Notes: generated by a model from the sequence alone, not told the origin. A stretch of 64,000 nucleotides of DNA from Symsagittifera roscoffensis (GCF_963678635.1 NC_087068.1:41689649-41753648); one strand, 5' to 3'. Shown: positions 11,454 to 22,574, numbered from the stretch's first letter. A program made the numbers and translations.

Positions 11454-12326
11454 TTAATTTCTTTCTATATCGGTATGAGTAATAGATAATGGTAGGCAAA
11501 GGGGATTAGTAAAATGATAATATGTTGTCCAATGAAGTGTAGGCATTAAAACATGTTCATCTACAAAACAACGTGTGTCGTTAGTGTCGTTAGGTGTGTT
11601 TAAAATATATTGTGGGAATGAAGGTAAGGTGATTGCTAGAAAATCTTTCGTGTTAGTGTGATGTGGATGGTTGATATATTCGCGGGCTGTTCCTGGTTTG
11701 GTTGGGAATGGATGGTTCGGGAATTTTCTTTTAAAAGTGCTATTTGATGATTCGGTGGATGTGGATGATTGTGCTAATGATGTAGTATAAGCTGAAGAGG
11801 GTGTAGGAGTAGGTGGATTTGAGGATTCTACTGTGGATGAAATTTGATTTATAGTGAGGGTGTTAGGGTGTATTAGCTGTTGTTGTAGGGTTATAAAATT
11901 ATCAAGTTCTTGGGAGATTTTGGGAGTATCGGGAGAATTAGATGATCGGTCGGAATGAAATGGAGAATAGGTTGGGGTTACTTGTGAAGCGTAAGAGGGA
12001 GTAGAAACGGACGGGAGTGGATTATTTGTTGGGATTGGTCGAAAAGGAGGCTTTGAAAAAACTGAGGAGTTGGTTTGAAAATTATTGGATGGAGATGGTT
12101 CGGAGTCTGCAAGTTCGTCAGGGGTTTCTATATTCGGGTTATTTAGTTGTGAAATGGAGTATAAAACTGAAATATCTGAATTAGTGTCTGAATTCATGCT
12201 TGATGTTATATTACTATTTGGAAAATCGGGTGGTGGGAAAGCAAAAAGTGGAATTATTGTAATTGGAGTGTTGAGGTTGGTTGGGTGGGAATTTGAGCGG
12301 TGTAGGGATCCAAGTTGTCGGCTCAT
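11454..12326 (-). CDS. Accessory ORF C of giant element, Ser/Pro/Thr/Asn-rich N-terminus
   Basis: 290 codons. Its ATG overlaps the TGA stop of env in an ATGA overlap, which suggests stop-restart coupling or use of a spliced mRNA. Residues 1-200 are low-complexity, dominated by Ser, Pro, Thr and Asn, with repeated Ser-Asn and Thr-Pro patches. Residues from about 205 on are more ordered and continue in the same frame into ORF D after the TAA. No known domain is recognised. The disordered N-terminus plus ordered C-terminus resembles transcription or packaging cofactors in style only. Confidence 0.6.
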   Translation of the reverse strand: MSRQLGSLHRSNSHPTNLNTPITIIPLFAFPPPDFPNSNITSSMNSDTNSDISVLYSISQLNNPNIETPDELADSEPSPSNNFQTNSSVFSKPPFRPIPTNNPLPSVSTPSYASQVTPTYSPFHSDRSSNSPDTPKISQELDNFITLQQQLIHPNTLTINQISSTVESSNPPTPTPSSAYTTSLAQSSTSTESSNSTFKRKFPNHPFPTKPGTAREYINHPHHTNTKDFLAITLPSFPQYILNTPNDTNDTRCFVDEHVLMPTLHWTTYYHFTNPLCLPLSITHTDIERN

Positions 12327-14941
12327 CGTGGGCTAAAAAAATTATTATTTTGAGACTGAAAAGCGGTGGTATGGGGTTGTTCTATAATTTGTTCGTATGT
12401 ATTTTCATCTTGTGAATGATGTGTCATTATGTGTTGTATGGGACTTTGCGATATGTTTGGTCTAAAATTTGGGTTATGTGTTATTGCTAAGTTTCGGAAA
12501 TTTCGTGGGACTAATGATAATGGATGGTTATGTGGTAGGGGTGGCAACTGTGGTGCTGTAGGCGTTACTTCTATATTATTATGTTCCTCGTCGTACGTGT
12601 TCTGTCTTGTCGCTATTTTTGTGTTATATTCTTTTATTTGTGCGTCTAGAAGGATTTTGTTTATTGATGATAAAAAAATTCCAAAAAATCCTGCAAATAG
12701 TATGCGTGCAACACTTGCTTGTCTATTTACTTGTGCGTGTAAATCGCATGTATTATAGATTCCTTTTAGTAGTGAGAAAAGAAATCCTATAAAGTTAAAC
12801 ATTGCGTATAAAATAGTCAATTTTTCTAAGATGTAGTAGGGCCATCCTAGAAAATCGAGAATTTCATTTTTTAGTGTAACAAAGCTAAAAATATTTATAG
12901 GTGAAATATCTTGTGGTCTGTATTTTTCACCGTTTAGATATATATAATCTTTAATGTCTTTAAAATATCCGCTATAATCTTGTGTATAGATGTCTGCAAA
13001 TCCTGCGGTTTCAGCAAGTTTGCGTAAGTTTTGGTCAATTGATTGTCTTTGTATAGTGTCCATTTGTGTTAATAATTCCTGGAAGTGTTGTGTTCTAATG
13101 TGATGTTGGATATCAGATTTTGAATATATTCCAATTGATTGTAAATCTATATTTGGGTTTCGAGCAATAGCTCTAATGCTTTCGGGTGAAAATTTTTTGA
13201 GTGATTGCATTAATGTGGGGTATGGAGTAAAAAGATAATATTTATCTTCATCAGGATTCAATTGTACTACATTGAGGCTATTTTCTGATCCACATGGGAC
13301 TGCGGTATCCCAAAAATATGTTCGTCTTGAGAGTGTGTCAACAAAATGTACTTTATTTTTATAAAAGATAGGGATTCTTTTATAGCATCTTTTATCTTCA
13401 AAAACATATAGTGGTGATACTTTTTTGGTACAAGTATAAAACCATAAAATGTTTCCTTCGTAGTCTAAAAAATTTGATCTATTTCCTGATAGTAAATATC
13501 CTGCGTAGGGTATTTTTAATACTGCTAGTGCAAGTGATTGTAGGATTTGTGTTCGTTCTAATTCGCATAGTTGGTGAAGTGTTTCTAATTCAGAGAGTGA
13601 CATTTCCTGAAAAATTCGGCTAATTGTGTAGTCTAATTTCATATCTAAGTGAATATCGTAGTGGATATTACCAAAATAAGAATTATTCATTAGTGATAGT
13701 TCTTGTAGACGTGTGCTTTGAGTGTCATGTGGCTTTAGATGTCCACCAGGTTGACCATTATTTTTTTGAAAGTTAACTGGCATATATGATGTTCCTTCGT
13801 TTAGAGGATGACCTGTGGCATAAGGGTCAATTTTTACTTTTCCAGTGGTCATGTCGAAACCTTTTTCGTATTCAACTAAGATTTCAGAATATTGTGTTTT
13901 GTGAAGTGGATTTCTGTATTTGCATGCTAGTTCTGTTTCTTGATATATTTGAAAACGTGTCAATTTATTTTCTATATTGTGAATGTTTCTAAAATCAGTA
14001 CTTTGTTTTCGTGATGGATTTACTTGTTCATATGGAATTGATTGTATAAAATATTTCTCGTGAAATTTTATCATTCGGGCGTGTATTTTTGCTACTTGAA
14101 ATGTTGTACATGTATCCTCGGGAAACCAAACAATTGTTGCTTGTGTTCGTGTTGTAGGGTCACAATAACATTGATCGTTTTTACAGGGTAATCTAATTCC
14201 TTGATAGATCATTGTGTTGTCAGATAAATCTCGTGTGAGTTGAATTTTTTCGAGTTGTATTTTCCAATCGAAAAACATTATTTCTTGATATCCTTTATTT
14301 TTTGTGTCTGCTTTGCAGTTTGATGGATTATTTATACCAATGTGTGGTATCCAGTGCTTATCGTGTATGTCGTAAGTTAATCTTCCGTGTGCGCCATGGT
14401 ATGGGTATTTTTCGTCTAATCTAATGTGTCCTTGATATCTTTTAAGTTCTGCTTGATGTACAGAATCGGAAAAAACTTGAAAATTTACTAGTTTTCTGTC
14501 GGTGTTTTTATTTCTTGTGATGTTTAGTCCGAGTAGCTCGTTTTTACAATCATTGGAATTTAGATGCAAAAGTCGTTCTTTATTACTTTGGTAGAATGAT
14601 TCATGGTCAAGTCGGTTTTTATCTCCGTTTGAAACTTGTGAACAATGTACTTTCTTTTCGCAAAATGTTGCTGTAAATTTATATCCTATGATTGTTGTTG
14701 CTCGGGCTTTTGAATAGAGTGTCGCTATTACATTTGTAGTTTCTATAGCTTGTGGTTCTGTTTCGCATTGTGATACTTGGTTTATTGCATATTTGTGTAG
14801 TGTTTTTTGTTCATTTTCTTCACAATCGTAATGTGTTACTAATAGGTCTTGGGGTCCTGTGCGAGGAGAAGGATTTATATTCTGATCGGAGATTATTAGA
14901 AAAAGGAGTTGGAGAAAAATCAATGTTTTTAGAATATACAT
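12323..14941 (-). CDS. env: Envelope-like glycoprotein of giant element (intact frame)
   Basis: 872 codons without a stop. Residues 1-18 form a hydrophobic signal peptide. A long Cys-rich ectodomain follows, with about 20 cysteines and several N-X-S/T sites. Two hydrophobic segments lie near residues 709-730 and 743-765, and a ~107-residue Pro/Asn/His-rich tail follows. There is no Arg-rich cleavage site followed by a Gly-rich fusion peptide as in the baculovirus-F-like Env of insect errantiviruses. Spacing of cysteines and tyrosine motifs in the N-terminal and late ectodomain reminds me of the class III-type glycoproteins of chuviruses and of metazoan retroelements that captured them; this is inference. 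It is presumably made from a subgenomic mRNA and sits in cell membranes. Confidence 0.75.
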   Translation of the reverse strand: MYILKTLIFLQLLFLIISDQNINPSPRTGPQDLLVTHYDCEENEQKTLHKYAINQVSQCETEPQAIETTNVIATLYSKARATTIIGYKFTATFCEKKVHCSQVSNGDKNRLDHESFYQSNKERLLHLNSNDCKNELLGLNITRNKNTDRKLVNFQVFSDSVHQAELKRYQGHIRLDEKYPYHGAHGRLTYDIHDKHWIPHIGINNPSNCKADTKNKGYQEIMFFDWKIQLEKIQLTRDLSDNTMIYQGIRLPCKNDQCYCDPTTRTQATIVWFPEDTCTTFQVAKIHARMIKFHEKYFIQSIPYEQVNPSRKQSTDFRNIHNIENKLTRFQIYQETELACKYRNPLHKTQYSEILVEYEKGFDMTTGKVKIDPYATGHPLNEGTSYMPVNFQKNNGQPGGHLKPHDTQSTRLQELSLMNNSYFGNIHYDIHLDMKLDYTISRIFQEMSLSELETLHQLCELERTQILQSLALAVLKIPYAGYLLSGNRSNFLDYEGNILWFYTCTKKVSPLYVFEDKRCYKRIPIFYKNKVHFVDTLSRRTYFWDTAVPCGSENSLNVVQLNPDEDKYYLFTPYPTLMQSLKKFSPESIRAIARNPNIDLQSIGIYSKSDIQHHIRTQHFQELLTQMDTIQRQSIDQNLRKLAETAGFADIYTQDYSGYFKDIKDYIYLNGEKYRPQDISPINIFSFVTLKNEILDFLGWPYYILEKLTILYAMFNFIGFLFSLLKGIYNTCDLHAQVNRQASVARILFAGFFGIFLSSINKILLDAQIKEYNTKIATRQNTYDEEHNNIEVTPTAPQLPPLPHNHPLSLVPRNFRNLAITHNPNFRPNISQSPIQHIMTHHSQDENTYEQIIEQPHTTAFQSQNNNFFSPR

Positions 14942-14955
14942 GTGTATGATAATCC

Positions 14956-15708
14956 TTAGTACGGGTTATAAAATGTGATGTAACCAATTGTTTTCTTGGT
15001 ATATCTGTCGTATTTATATATTACTTCAGTTGCTATAAAAGGCGGTGGTAGCGATTGAGCTGTTATGTTTGGTGGATTTAATGGATAAGGATGTTGATCA
15101 ATGTTGTTTAGTTTAACCGTGATTTCAAATTTTAATTGTAGGCTATTTTGTTGGAGTATTTGGATGTTGTGTTCACGAATATCTTCGTGGATATCTTGTC
15201 TATATTGTAATCTATTAAGTGCCCAGTTGTGGAGTCGGTTACTTTCTGGGTGTTGTCCAAATAATGGTGGAGGTGCTGTGAATGTATTCCAGTCTAATCT
15301 TAAAGGGATATTTGTTGATGATTGTTCTCGATATCTAGCGTCGAGGTTATTTGGGAAATTTAAAGGTAAATGCGTCGGTGAAAACTGGCTTATTGATGGT
15401 GTTGATGGTAGTGATAATGTTTCTGGTAGTGATGATGATGTTGTTGTATCTGTAGAAATATCTATTGGATCATTTATTTAATTTGGTTCACCTTGTGTGA
15501 AAGATTGTGTTGTCCAATATGGTAGTCGTGATGTTTGGTTTGGGGGGTTAAAGGGATTTTCACGTATTTGTTCAGATGTTGGTGTTGAACTTAAGTAATC
15601 TGAGGGTAGAGTTGAGGTGCTACGTTGTGAAAGAAGTGTAGGGGTGACCGGTAATATGCCAATTGGGTTTTCCGGAGTTTTTTGGTGATGGGGATTGGGG
15701 TATATCAA
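14956..15708 (-). pseudogene. Accessory ORF B of giant element (one in-frame TAA)
   Basis: A minus-strand frame of about 250 codons ending just before env, broken by one TAA at 15,478-15,480. The N-terminal half is Pro/Ser/Thr-rich; the C-terminal half has a helical, Gln/Asn/Arg-rich stretch and ends 15 bases upstream of the env ATG. The TAA is one C-to-T step from CAA. Coding sequence may also extend upstream in another frame toward 15,930, but that piece is shifted. Function unknown. Confidence 0.5.
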
Positions 15709-15935
15709 AATGAACTCGGGGGGTTTGAAAGTTTCTATTTCGTCGTGGATGTATGATTTGTCTATTTATTTCAACTGCATTTTGGTTTTGACTAATATTT
15801 CGAATTCTACTTAATTCCTGTGGTAGTGTCGGGTATAAGTTATATGTTGGTTCACTCAGAGGTGCTTGTCGCCTTCAAAGGTATATGGGTTATCCTGGAA
15901 AGAAATTCGTGTAGATGTTTGGGGGTTTTGGGTAG

Positions 15936-16220
15936 TTATAGGTGGTGTCGGGTTTTCTTGGGATGTTGTCGGTGAAGACTGACTGTGTGATTGTTGGTTA
16001 GCAATTTTTGAGGGTTTTTTGATTGATTTCTTTTGTGAAAAAATTTATGTTTATTATAGTATTCTTCAAGAAAAAGAATTAAAAGGATCGTTGCTAATGC
16101 GAATGTTATGACTGCTTTCTTTATACATTTGCATATTGTCAATATGAGGGATGTTAAAAATATTATAAAAATTACAAATAGTAAAAAAATATCTGTTCTA
16201 CTAAAAATGGTTCGTATCAT
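15936..16220 (-). CDS. Small membrane protein ORF of giant element
   Basis: 94 codons. After about 10 residues come two hydrophobic segments (about residues 11-32 and 36-52) separated by a short Cys/Lys-rich turn, then a basic Lys/His/Arg-rich tail. Such a small two-pass or hairpin membrane protein between pol and env is not part of the usual gypsy gene set. A role in assembly or membrane targeting is possible but unsupported. The frame may continue beyond 15,936 by a frameshift into ORF B. Confidence 0.45.
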   Translation of the reverse strand: MIRTIFSRTDIFLLFVIFIIFLTSLILTICKCIKKAVITFALATILLILFLEEYYNKHKFFHKRNQSKNPQKLLTNNHTVSLHRQHPKKTRHHL

Positions 16221-17023
16221 TTAAATAGATTTTGGGTTTTTGTACCTGTGTATATGGTCAATGGCTTTGGAAAGTTGGAAGTATATTTCAAATAGGGAAT
16301 AGAAAATTTAAAAAATATTACAAAAAATGATTAAGATTAATACAAAAGCTTCAAAAGTATCAAAAAGAAATATGAATAAAATTTTAAATATTGTTAAAAA
16401 GTTTATTAAAATGTTGAGAATTATATTGACTGATCGAGAGAAGAGCATTTAAGAAATGGCTCTTGATCGAACATTTTTTGTTGTTTGGGGCGATTTTTAA
16501 GTGTGGTCGAGTTATTTATTGGTTTTTTGACAAGTGGGTTGAGATTTGTGAAAAAGTGTTGGAGGCTAATTTTATGGTATTCGGGAGGTCTTCTTTTACT
16601 TTATTTTTATTTGTCAAGTTATCTGGGGTATTTTTGAGGTCTTTGTACTTTAGGCTAATTTAATATGGTTGTTCTTTTTACTTTAGGCTAATTTAACATT
16701 TTTGTTTGGGGGGTTTTTGAGGTCTGGGTTGGGAAAATATTGTTGATCTTTGCGTTTTTAGATAAGGGAGGGTTATGATATTCTGGTGGTATTTGTTTTA
16801 GTTGTCAAGTTTGAGAAGCTTGCTTATTTTTGACCTGGAGGTTGTAAAGTTATAGTTATAGATATGCCTGAAGTGTAATATCTTTCGTCTAATTGGTTTG
16901 TGTTAGATTTAGAGAATTTGCTGTGTGATTGTCACAGCAAATTTGCTGTGTGATTGTCAGCATGTTATTTTGAAAAATGAAAGTTCAAAATGTTTCAGAG
17001 GTGCAAAGATTATTTATTTAAAA
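16221..17023 (-). other. Noncoding spacer between pol and accessory genes
   Basis: About 800 bp with no supported frame on the minus strand. A near-direct repeat at about 16,917-16,965 contains TTTGCTGTGTGATTGTCA twice; the first copy reads on into CAGCAAA, giving a small inverted repeat. A leader or acceptor region for env mRNA would be expected here but I cannot pin a splice acceptor. Confidence 0.4.
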
Positions 17024-17392
17024 TTAAAGCTGTTTTTGAAATTCAACTTTCTTTAATATTTTAGATTGTGGGATGAATGTTTTATAGTTTTTACGTGGTT
17101 GATTTCTTAGTCGTGATAACTCTCTATGTTCTGACTTCTCGACTTGTTCTTGGGGTATAATTTTTTCTATCATTTTTCTATTTTTCCTTTCTTTTTGAGG
17201 TATAATTTGATCAAGCTTTTTTGTATTGTTTTTGGTTGTAGTTTGTTTTCTATTTTGTTTTTCAAGGTGAATGTCGTTTTGTTTATTTATTTCGTTTTCC
17301 GTATGTAGGTGATTTTGAATAACTTTTAAACCTGTGAAAGAATATAATTGAGTTAGTTCGCGTAGTGCGTATTCTTTTGGGTAGTAAGGCAA
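17024..17392 (-). pseudogene. pol: C-terminal tail of Pol (shifted frame)
   Basis: 122 codons, Lys/Gln/Glu-rich, following the integrase. It lies one frame off the main pol ORF; the coding continuity crosses near 17,500, where a one-base indel is likely. The tail is basic and ends at 17,024, about 800 bp before the next ORF. Tails like this follow the integrase core in gypsy elements and bind DNA or chromatin; that function is inferred. Confidence 0.65.
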
Positions 17393-17469
17393 TAGATTGT
17401 TTCTATGTTGAACAATTTCTTTTTGGTCTGAATCGGTGATTTTATATGTTACGTCGGTGGGTTTGGCAA

Positions 17470-20103
17470 TTATTTGGTATGGTCCTTTACGAAGGGTTGT
17501 AATTTTTTAGAAATTCCTTTTTGTGTATTAAAATTTGGTATTAAGACAAAGGTTCCAATTTTTAAATCGGAGGCTGGTGTAAAACGTGAATTGATTTGTT
17601 CGTTAATGTTTTGTCTTTGTAGCAATTTTTTTGTTACTTTTTGATAAATTTCGTTGTGTTTTTTATCTCTATTTAAAATCCATTTGGTATGTGTACCGGA
17701 GGCTAATTTTAGGATTTGTGGGTGATGAAAATGATCTTCATCATGTGTGTGTAAAGGTAGGTTATAGCAAATTGAGTCTTTATTCGGTTGACAATGACCT
17801 TGTGCATTTTTATGAGAGTTTGCTGTAAACATAATTGGTTTACGTGGCTTTTGATTAAAAACCATTTCATATGGTGACATTCCTAGAGTTCTCGTGATTT
17901 GTGAATTATATGCTAAGGGAAGTAGTTTTACATCTGCTGACCATTCTGTGTATCTTGTATCATTTCCGTTTATGATACATCTAAGATATTCTTGTAGTGA
18001 ACGGTTCATACTTTCGACTAAACCGTTAGTCCAAGGTGCATGAGATGTACGTGGTTTGTGCTTAATGTTGTATAAATGACATAGTGTGATGATTTCATTA
18101 TTTATGAATTCTGTACCGTTGTCTGTTACTAGAATTTCGGGTAATCCGAACTTGGCTATCCAGTGTTCGTAAAGTGTTGTGTAAGCATAGTAAGCGTTAC
18201 AATGTGGTACTGGGTTGAGTGCTACATAGTGTGTAAAAGCGTCAACAATTACCATAATGTATGAATTTCCTCCAGAGGATGGTGAAATTAGTCCTTTTGT
18301 GTCAAATGATATACGGTGGTTAAAATATAAACTGTGTCCTTTAAAATCTTGTTTTTGTGCTATTTGTTTTTGATTTGGGTAAGGTTTATTTAGCTGACAT
18401 ACTATACAATCATTGCATAGTACTTTTATCCAAATTGGTGCATTTGGGAAATAGAAATTTTGTATAAAATTTGAATATGTTTTCTCTGATCCAGAGTGTC
18501 CTTTAATGTTTTGTGTATGTGAAATGTTAAAAGCTATGAGAATCATACTTAAAGGGAGACAGGGAACTGTAGATTCATTTAATTGATATTCTAGAAGGTC
18601 TGTGTTTTCATTAATTGTTGTACTATTAAATTTTCGAAAATATCGGAGGAGTGTTTTATTTCCTAAAATTGTGGTATCTGCCTTTACGGGTTTAGTTTTG
18701 TATTTGTGCCATGATTTTAGTTGTCGAATTACTGGGTCAAGATTTTGATATTGTTTCAAGGTATTAATTGTAATTTTTTCTGTTGAAGGGAGAAAAATGT
18801 TTTCAATTTCTAATTTGGATAAAAGAATTGTGTCAAGTGGGTCATGGAGGTTGAAAACTTGATTTATTGTGTATTTTGAATCATTCGTTTGTGGTCCTGA
18901 TAAATTTATTTTATCGGTTAAATTTTCTTTTTCAATTAATGGAAAAAGATCTTTTTTATGCGAGTGTTGTTTTACTCGTTTTTGTTGGGTGTTATTTGTT
19001 ATCCATTGTGAGTATGGAATTGGTTTGAAAGTTGATGTTCCAAGTAGATCAACTTCGTAGTGGTTATCTTGGCAATCTAAGTAAAGTGGGAAGTGTTGGA
19101 GATTATTTATTTGTGAATGTTCAATGTCAGTTTTTACTGCATATTTGCATTCTAATCGGGGTGATGTTTCATCTTTTGCAAGGTAAAATTTTATATTTTG
19201 TGGTATTTCAACTGTAGTTTTTCGTGTAAGTAATTCAGGTGGTGTATTTCGGCTTAATGTATCTGGTAATGCGAGATTTTTTCCTGCTGTCCAAACTATA
19301 TGTAAGTTTGGAAATTTCATTAGTATTAATTGAAATCTATAAACTCGGTGATTTGGATTTGACTTCTGTGTAAAGAGAAAAATGATTGGTTTATGATCTG
19401 TGAATAGAACTGTTGGATGTTTTGATCCAAGTATTAGAAATTCATATTCTGTAAGTGTATAAATGATAGCTGTACATTCTCTCATTAGAGTTGAGAGTCG
19501 TAGCTCTGCTTGAGTGAATAGTCGGGAATTTGCTGATATAAGGTTCATTTTATTTGTACCGTTGTTTGATTGTAAAAATGCTGCGCCGATGCCAAAATTG
19601 GAAGCATCGCACATTGCATAGAATGGTTGATTTGGGTCTGGAATTGTGTTTGAAGTTTGTTCAGTTAAAAGTTTTTTAACTTCTTCAAATCGTGTTTGAT
19701 GTTCAGTATTCCATTCAAAATTATTTTGTTGTCTTAGGATATTATAAAATGGTCTTAAATATAATTGCATTTTATAAACGTATTTGCTTAAGAAGTTTAA
19801 CATTCCAAGGAATTCTTGGATTTTCTTTTTGTTTGTTGGTGGTTGAAGTTTTTGAATAGCATCAATGCGTGATTTCAATGGAGTGATTTTGTTTCTTTCT
19901 ATGTTATATCCTAAAAATTTAACTCTTGTTAAGAAGAAGTGAGATTTGTCGGGAGCGGCCTTCAGATTTTCGTTCTGAAGTATTTTATGATAGTATTCTA
20001 AAACTGTAAACATTTCTTCTTTTGTCTGTGATTGCTTAAAAACATCGTCTAAATAGGTGATTGCATTTTTCTTAAGTATTAGTGGTCTAAAAATTTTGCT
20101 CAT
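17470..20103 (-). pseudogene. pol: Pol: reverse transcriptase, RNase H and integrase
   Basis: 877 open codons. RT palm motif YLDD is encoded at about 20,043-20,055. RNase H follows (Asp in CDASNFG, a conserved Glu, then TDHKP). Integrase has an HHCC zinc motif (HTQNIKGHSG through CNDCIVC, near 18,375-18,515) and a DDE core with Asp in SFDTKG, TDNGTEF (about 18,110-18,130) and a Glu in LVESMN. Coding homology extends upstream to about 20,370 in the same frame, but that part has an in-frame TAA at 20,203-20,205, so the ATG at 20,103 is not the true start. At its 3' end the frame is lost near 17,500. As it stands it cannot make full-length Pol. Confidence 0.92.
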
Positions 20104-20376
20104 AAAAGCTGAAAATGCTGCTGGTCCTATGGATATTCCATAGAATAGGCGGTTGAATTCGTATTGTTGATTTCCAATAACAAATTGTGTTAAACGTCGT
20201 GATTAATCATCTAGTGGCATTTGATTGTATGCACTATTCATGTCTGCGGTTGTAAAGTATTTTCCGTTTATTTTTGTTAAAATAACTTGCATTTTGATTC
20301 GTCTATTAGTGAATTGAGATATCTAGCGTCTAAAACTATTTTTAATGATTCTCCTTTTGCTAGGATAATAACAGGG
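20104..20376 (-). pseudogene. pol: RT fingers/palm segment with stop and frameshift
   Basis: Links the RT N-terminal ORF to the main pol ORF. The motif VLDARYLN (start of RT fingers) and TADMNSAYNQ (palm, first catalytic Asp) are encoded here. A one-base shift near 20,380 in a short A run puts it out of frame with the upstream ORF, and TAA at 20,203-20,205 interrupts it. Confidence 0.8.
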
Positions 20377-21051
20377 TTAATAAATGTGTTTACCTTTTGG
20401 TTGTTCTTCTTTGTTTACCGGTGAGATAATTTTGTATTGTTCTAAAATATCAAGTAATCCATTTACTTTGTCGTGTAAATGAATTGGTACTTTACTAGCT
20501 CTTTGTTTCTTGAATACTGCGTCAGGTTTTAACGGGAGATGTAGTGATGAACTGATTTTTCCAACATCAAATTTTGATGTTGCATAGACTGATGAATATT
20601 TTATTAGCTGTTTAGCTAACTTATCAATTTCGTCTTGTGTTATTTGTGAATGTTGGAAGTTAACAATTGTTAAAAACTTTTGTTGATGTTCTGTATAGTT
20701 GGTTATGTTGAATATAGGTTTGAAATATGGGGTTTTTGTGAAATAGTCTGTATTTCTTTTTTCATTACTTATTATATTATTGATGGATATTTCTTCGTTA
20801 AGAATTGTGGATTGACAAATATCTAATAATTGGAGTATATTATTTACGCGGTATGCTTTTTCATGTATGGGTGATATTGTAGCGTTTGTTTCGCAATATC
20901 CTAAAAGTCCTAAGGGTAATGTTACTTTGTATGGTGTATTGTTATATATATGCAACGAAATGGTGTCTGAATTCGTATTTTTCGAATATTTTATCGATGA
21001 GATCGTGATTTTGAAAAACTTATGGATAGGTTTGAATTCAAAGTCTGACAT
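20377..21051 (-). pseudogene. pol: Pol linker and RT N-terminus
   Basis: 224 codons between protease and the RT palm. The last ~60 residues are the RT entry region (LPLKPDAVFKKQRASKVP type, then a helix). The frame is actually open upstream of the first ATG to about 21,110, where a TA-dinucleotide run separates it from the protease frame, so protease and RT were most likely one frame before a 2-base change. Confidence 0.8.
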
Positions 21052-21098
21052 AAAGAGTTGTTGTTTATTTTGATTTTTATCATATTGGTGAACTTGTT

Positions 21099-21884
21099 TT
21101 ATTGAAAAGTTATATATATATCTCCTGATAGTGGTTTCAGGTGTTTCCGTTTTTGGTTATATATTGGGTAAAATTTTGAAAAGAATGGTGGTTGTTTATT
21201 TAATTTTTGAAAAAATGTTAGAGCTGTATTTTTTGTTTTTGTATATTTATCTTTGATTAGTATTTTACTATTCAATATGTTGATTGTTGGTATATATTTC
21301 GAGATAAATGGTATGCCAATGATATTGTGTGTAATATCCGTGATATGAAATATCTGTTTAAATGGTTTGTTTAGAATTTTGTTTTGTTCCATTGTTTTTG
21401 TGGGAAGAAGGAATAATTGAACTTTTCCATAATTTATTAGTGTTGATCCTTGTGCTGTTGCTAGTTTACTAGAGGTTGCAAGAGGCGTTAATTTTGGGTG
21501 TAATGTTTTGATTTCATTCCATGTGGGAATGTTAATTATGTTTGATTCTGCTCCTGAATCAATTAAGAAATCAATTTCAAGGTCTGATGGTTGAAATTCC
21601 TTGTTTCTTGGGCTTTCTAAAAGAAATGGTATTGTCCAAATTTTTTCTTTGGGTTGTTCTTTTTGTATATTTTGGTAAATGTGATTCGTATTTAGGCTTT
21701 TTATTTTGTTATTTTCGTTGGGTTTACTTACCGTGTTAATTTCGTTTATGTCTTGTGCAGTTTGTGTAGAATTGATGGGTTCAATGTAATAATTGTGAAG
21801 AAGTTCCAACTGATTTTCATATATGTGTGATGTAAAAGATTGTTCATATATAATAGGTTCGTAGTCGTTTTCGACTGCTATCAT
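21099..21884 (-). pseudogene. pol: Pol: retropepsin-like aspartic protease
   Basis: 261 codons. The active-site motif DSGAES (plus 21,542-21,559) follows FLI, and a later IIGIPFI matches the hydrophobic-Gly signature near the end of retropepsins. About 100 acidic, Asn/Glu-rich residues precede it. It is in the same frame as the Gag ORF at 22,575-23,693 and is joined to it by a Ser/Asn/Arg-rich linker holding three stops. The protease cuts the Gag-Pol polyprotein. The C-terminal frame shift lies in a TA run near 21,110. Confidence 0.88.
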
Positions 21885-22574
21885 ATTGATGGAAATGGTA
21901 TTTTCTGTATCACTTTCTGTGTCTGATGATTCACAGTTTATTTGATTTAATTGTAGTTCGTTATTTCCTGTGTCATCAATTCCTGGGGGGTCTGATGTTG
22001 TTTCTTCATTTGATTGTACTTGACTAAATTGTCTCTGATGTTTTGGTGTACTATCTCTGTGTCAATGTTTAGAATTATCATAATGGTTATTATTTCTATG
22101 TGGTGATTGAGAATAATTTCTATATCGATTATTATAACTTGAATTTCGATTTTGTGAATTATTCCGTGATCTGTTTTGATAATTATTATTTGATCTGTGA
22201 TAGTTTGATCTGTTATATGAGTTATTTCTTGATCGGTTGTTCGGGTAATTCTGATTTCGATTGTTCGAATAACTTCTATTTCTATTATGTGAATATTTTC
22301 TGTTTCTGTTATATGATGAGTTTCGTGGTTGATTATTGGAATAGTGTTTTTTCCTTGGGTTTGATTGGGAACTGGATCTAGAAACAAATTGTGTTGCATT
22401 GGAATATGATCTTGAATAGTTATTTCGACTATTTGATCGATTATAATTATTTTGTGACTAATTCTGTGTATTTCTTCGTTCTGGTGATCTTCCTCTATAA
22501 CTTGAGTTATATGGTGATTGATTCCTTGTGTAACTGGTGTCGTTCGGAAGTGGTTTTCCTGAACTGTTGTTACT
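21885..22574 (-). pseudogene. Ser/Asn/Arg-rich Gag-Pol linker with stops
   Basis: In the frame shared by Gag and protease this stretch encodes a very Asn/Ser/Arg/Tyr-rich, nucleic-acid-binding-like linker. It carries TAG at 22,458-22,460 and TGA at 22,062-22,064, after the TAA ending the Gag ORF at 22,575-22,577. An alternative 150-codon Ile/Thr/His frame here (21,947-22,399) is only the shadow of the repeated codons. The same stops recur in the duplicate near 26,830 and 26,435. Confidence 0.65.

Noticed and set aside
21947-22399. 150-codon Ile/Thr/His-rich frame (and copy at 26,319-26,771)
   Set aside because: It is the out-of-frame reading of the Asn/Ser/Arg codon repeats in the Gag-Pol linker; the true frame is the one shared by Gag and protease.
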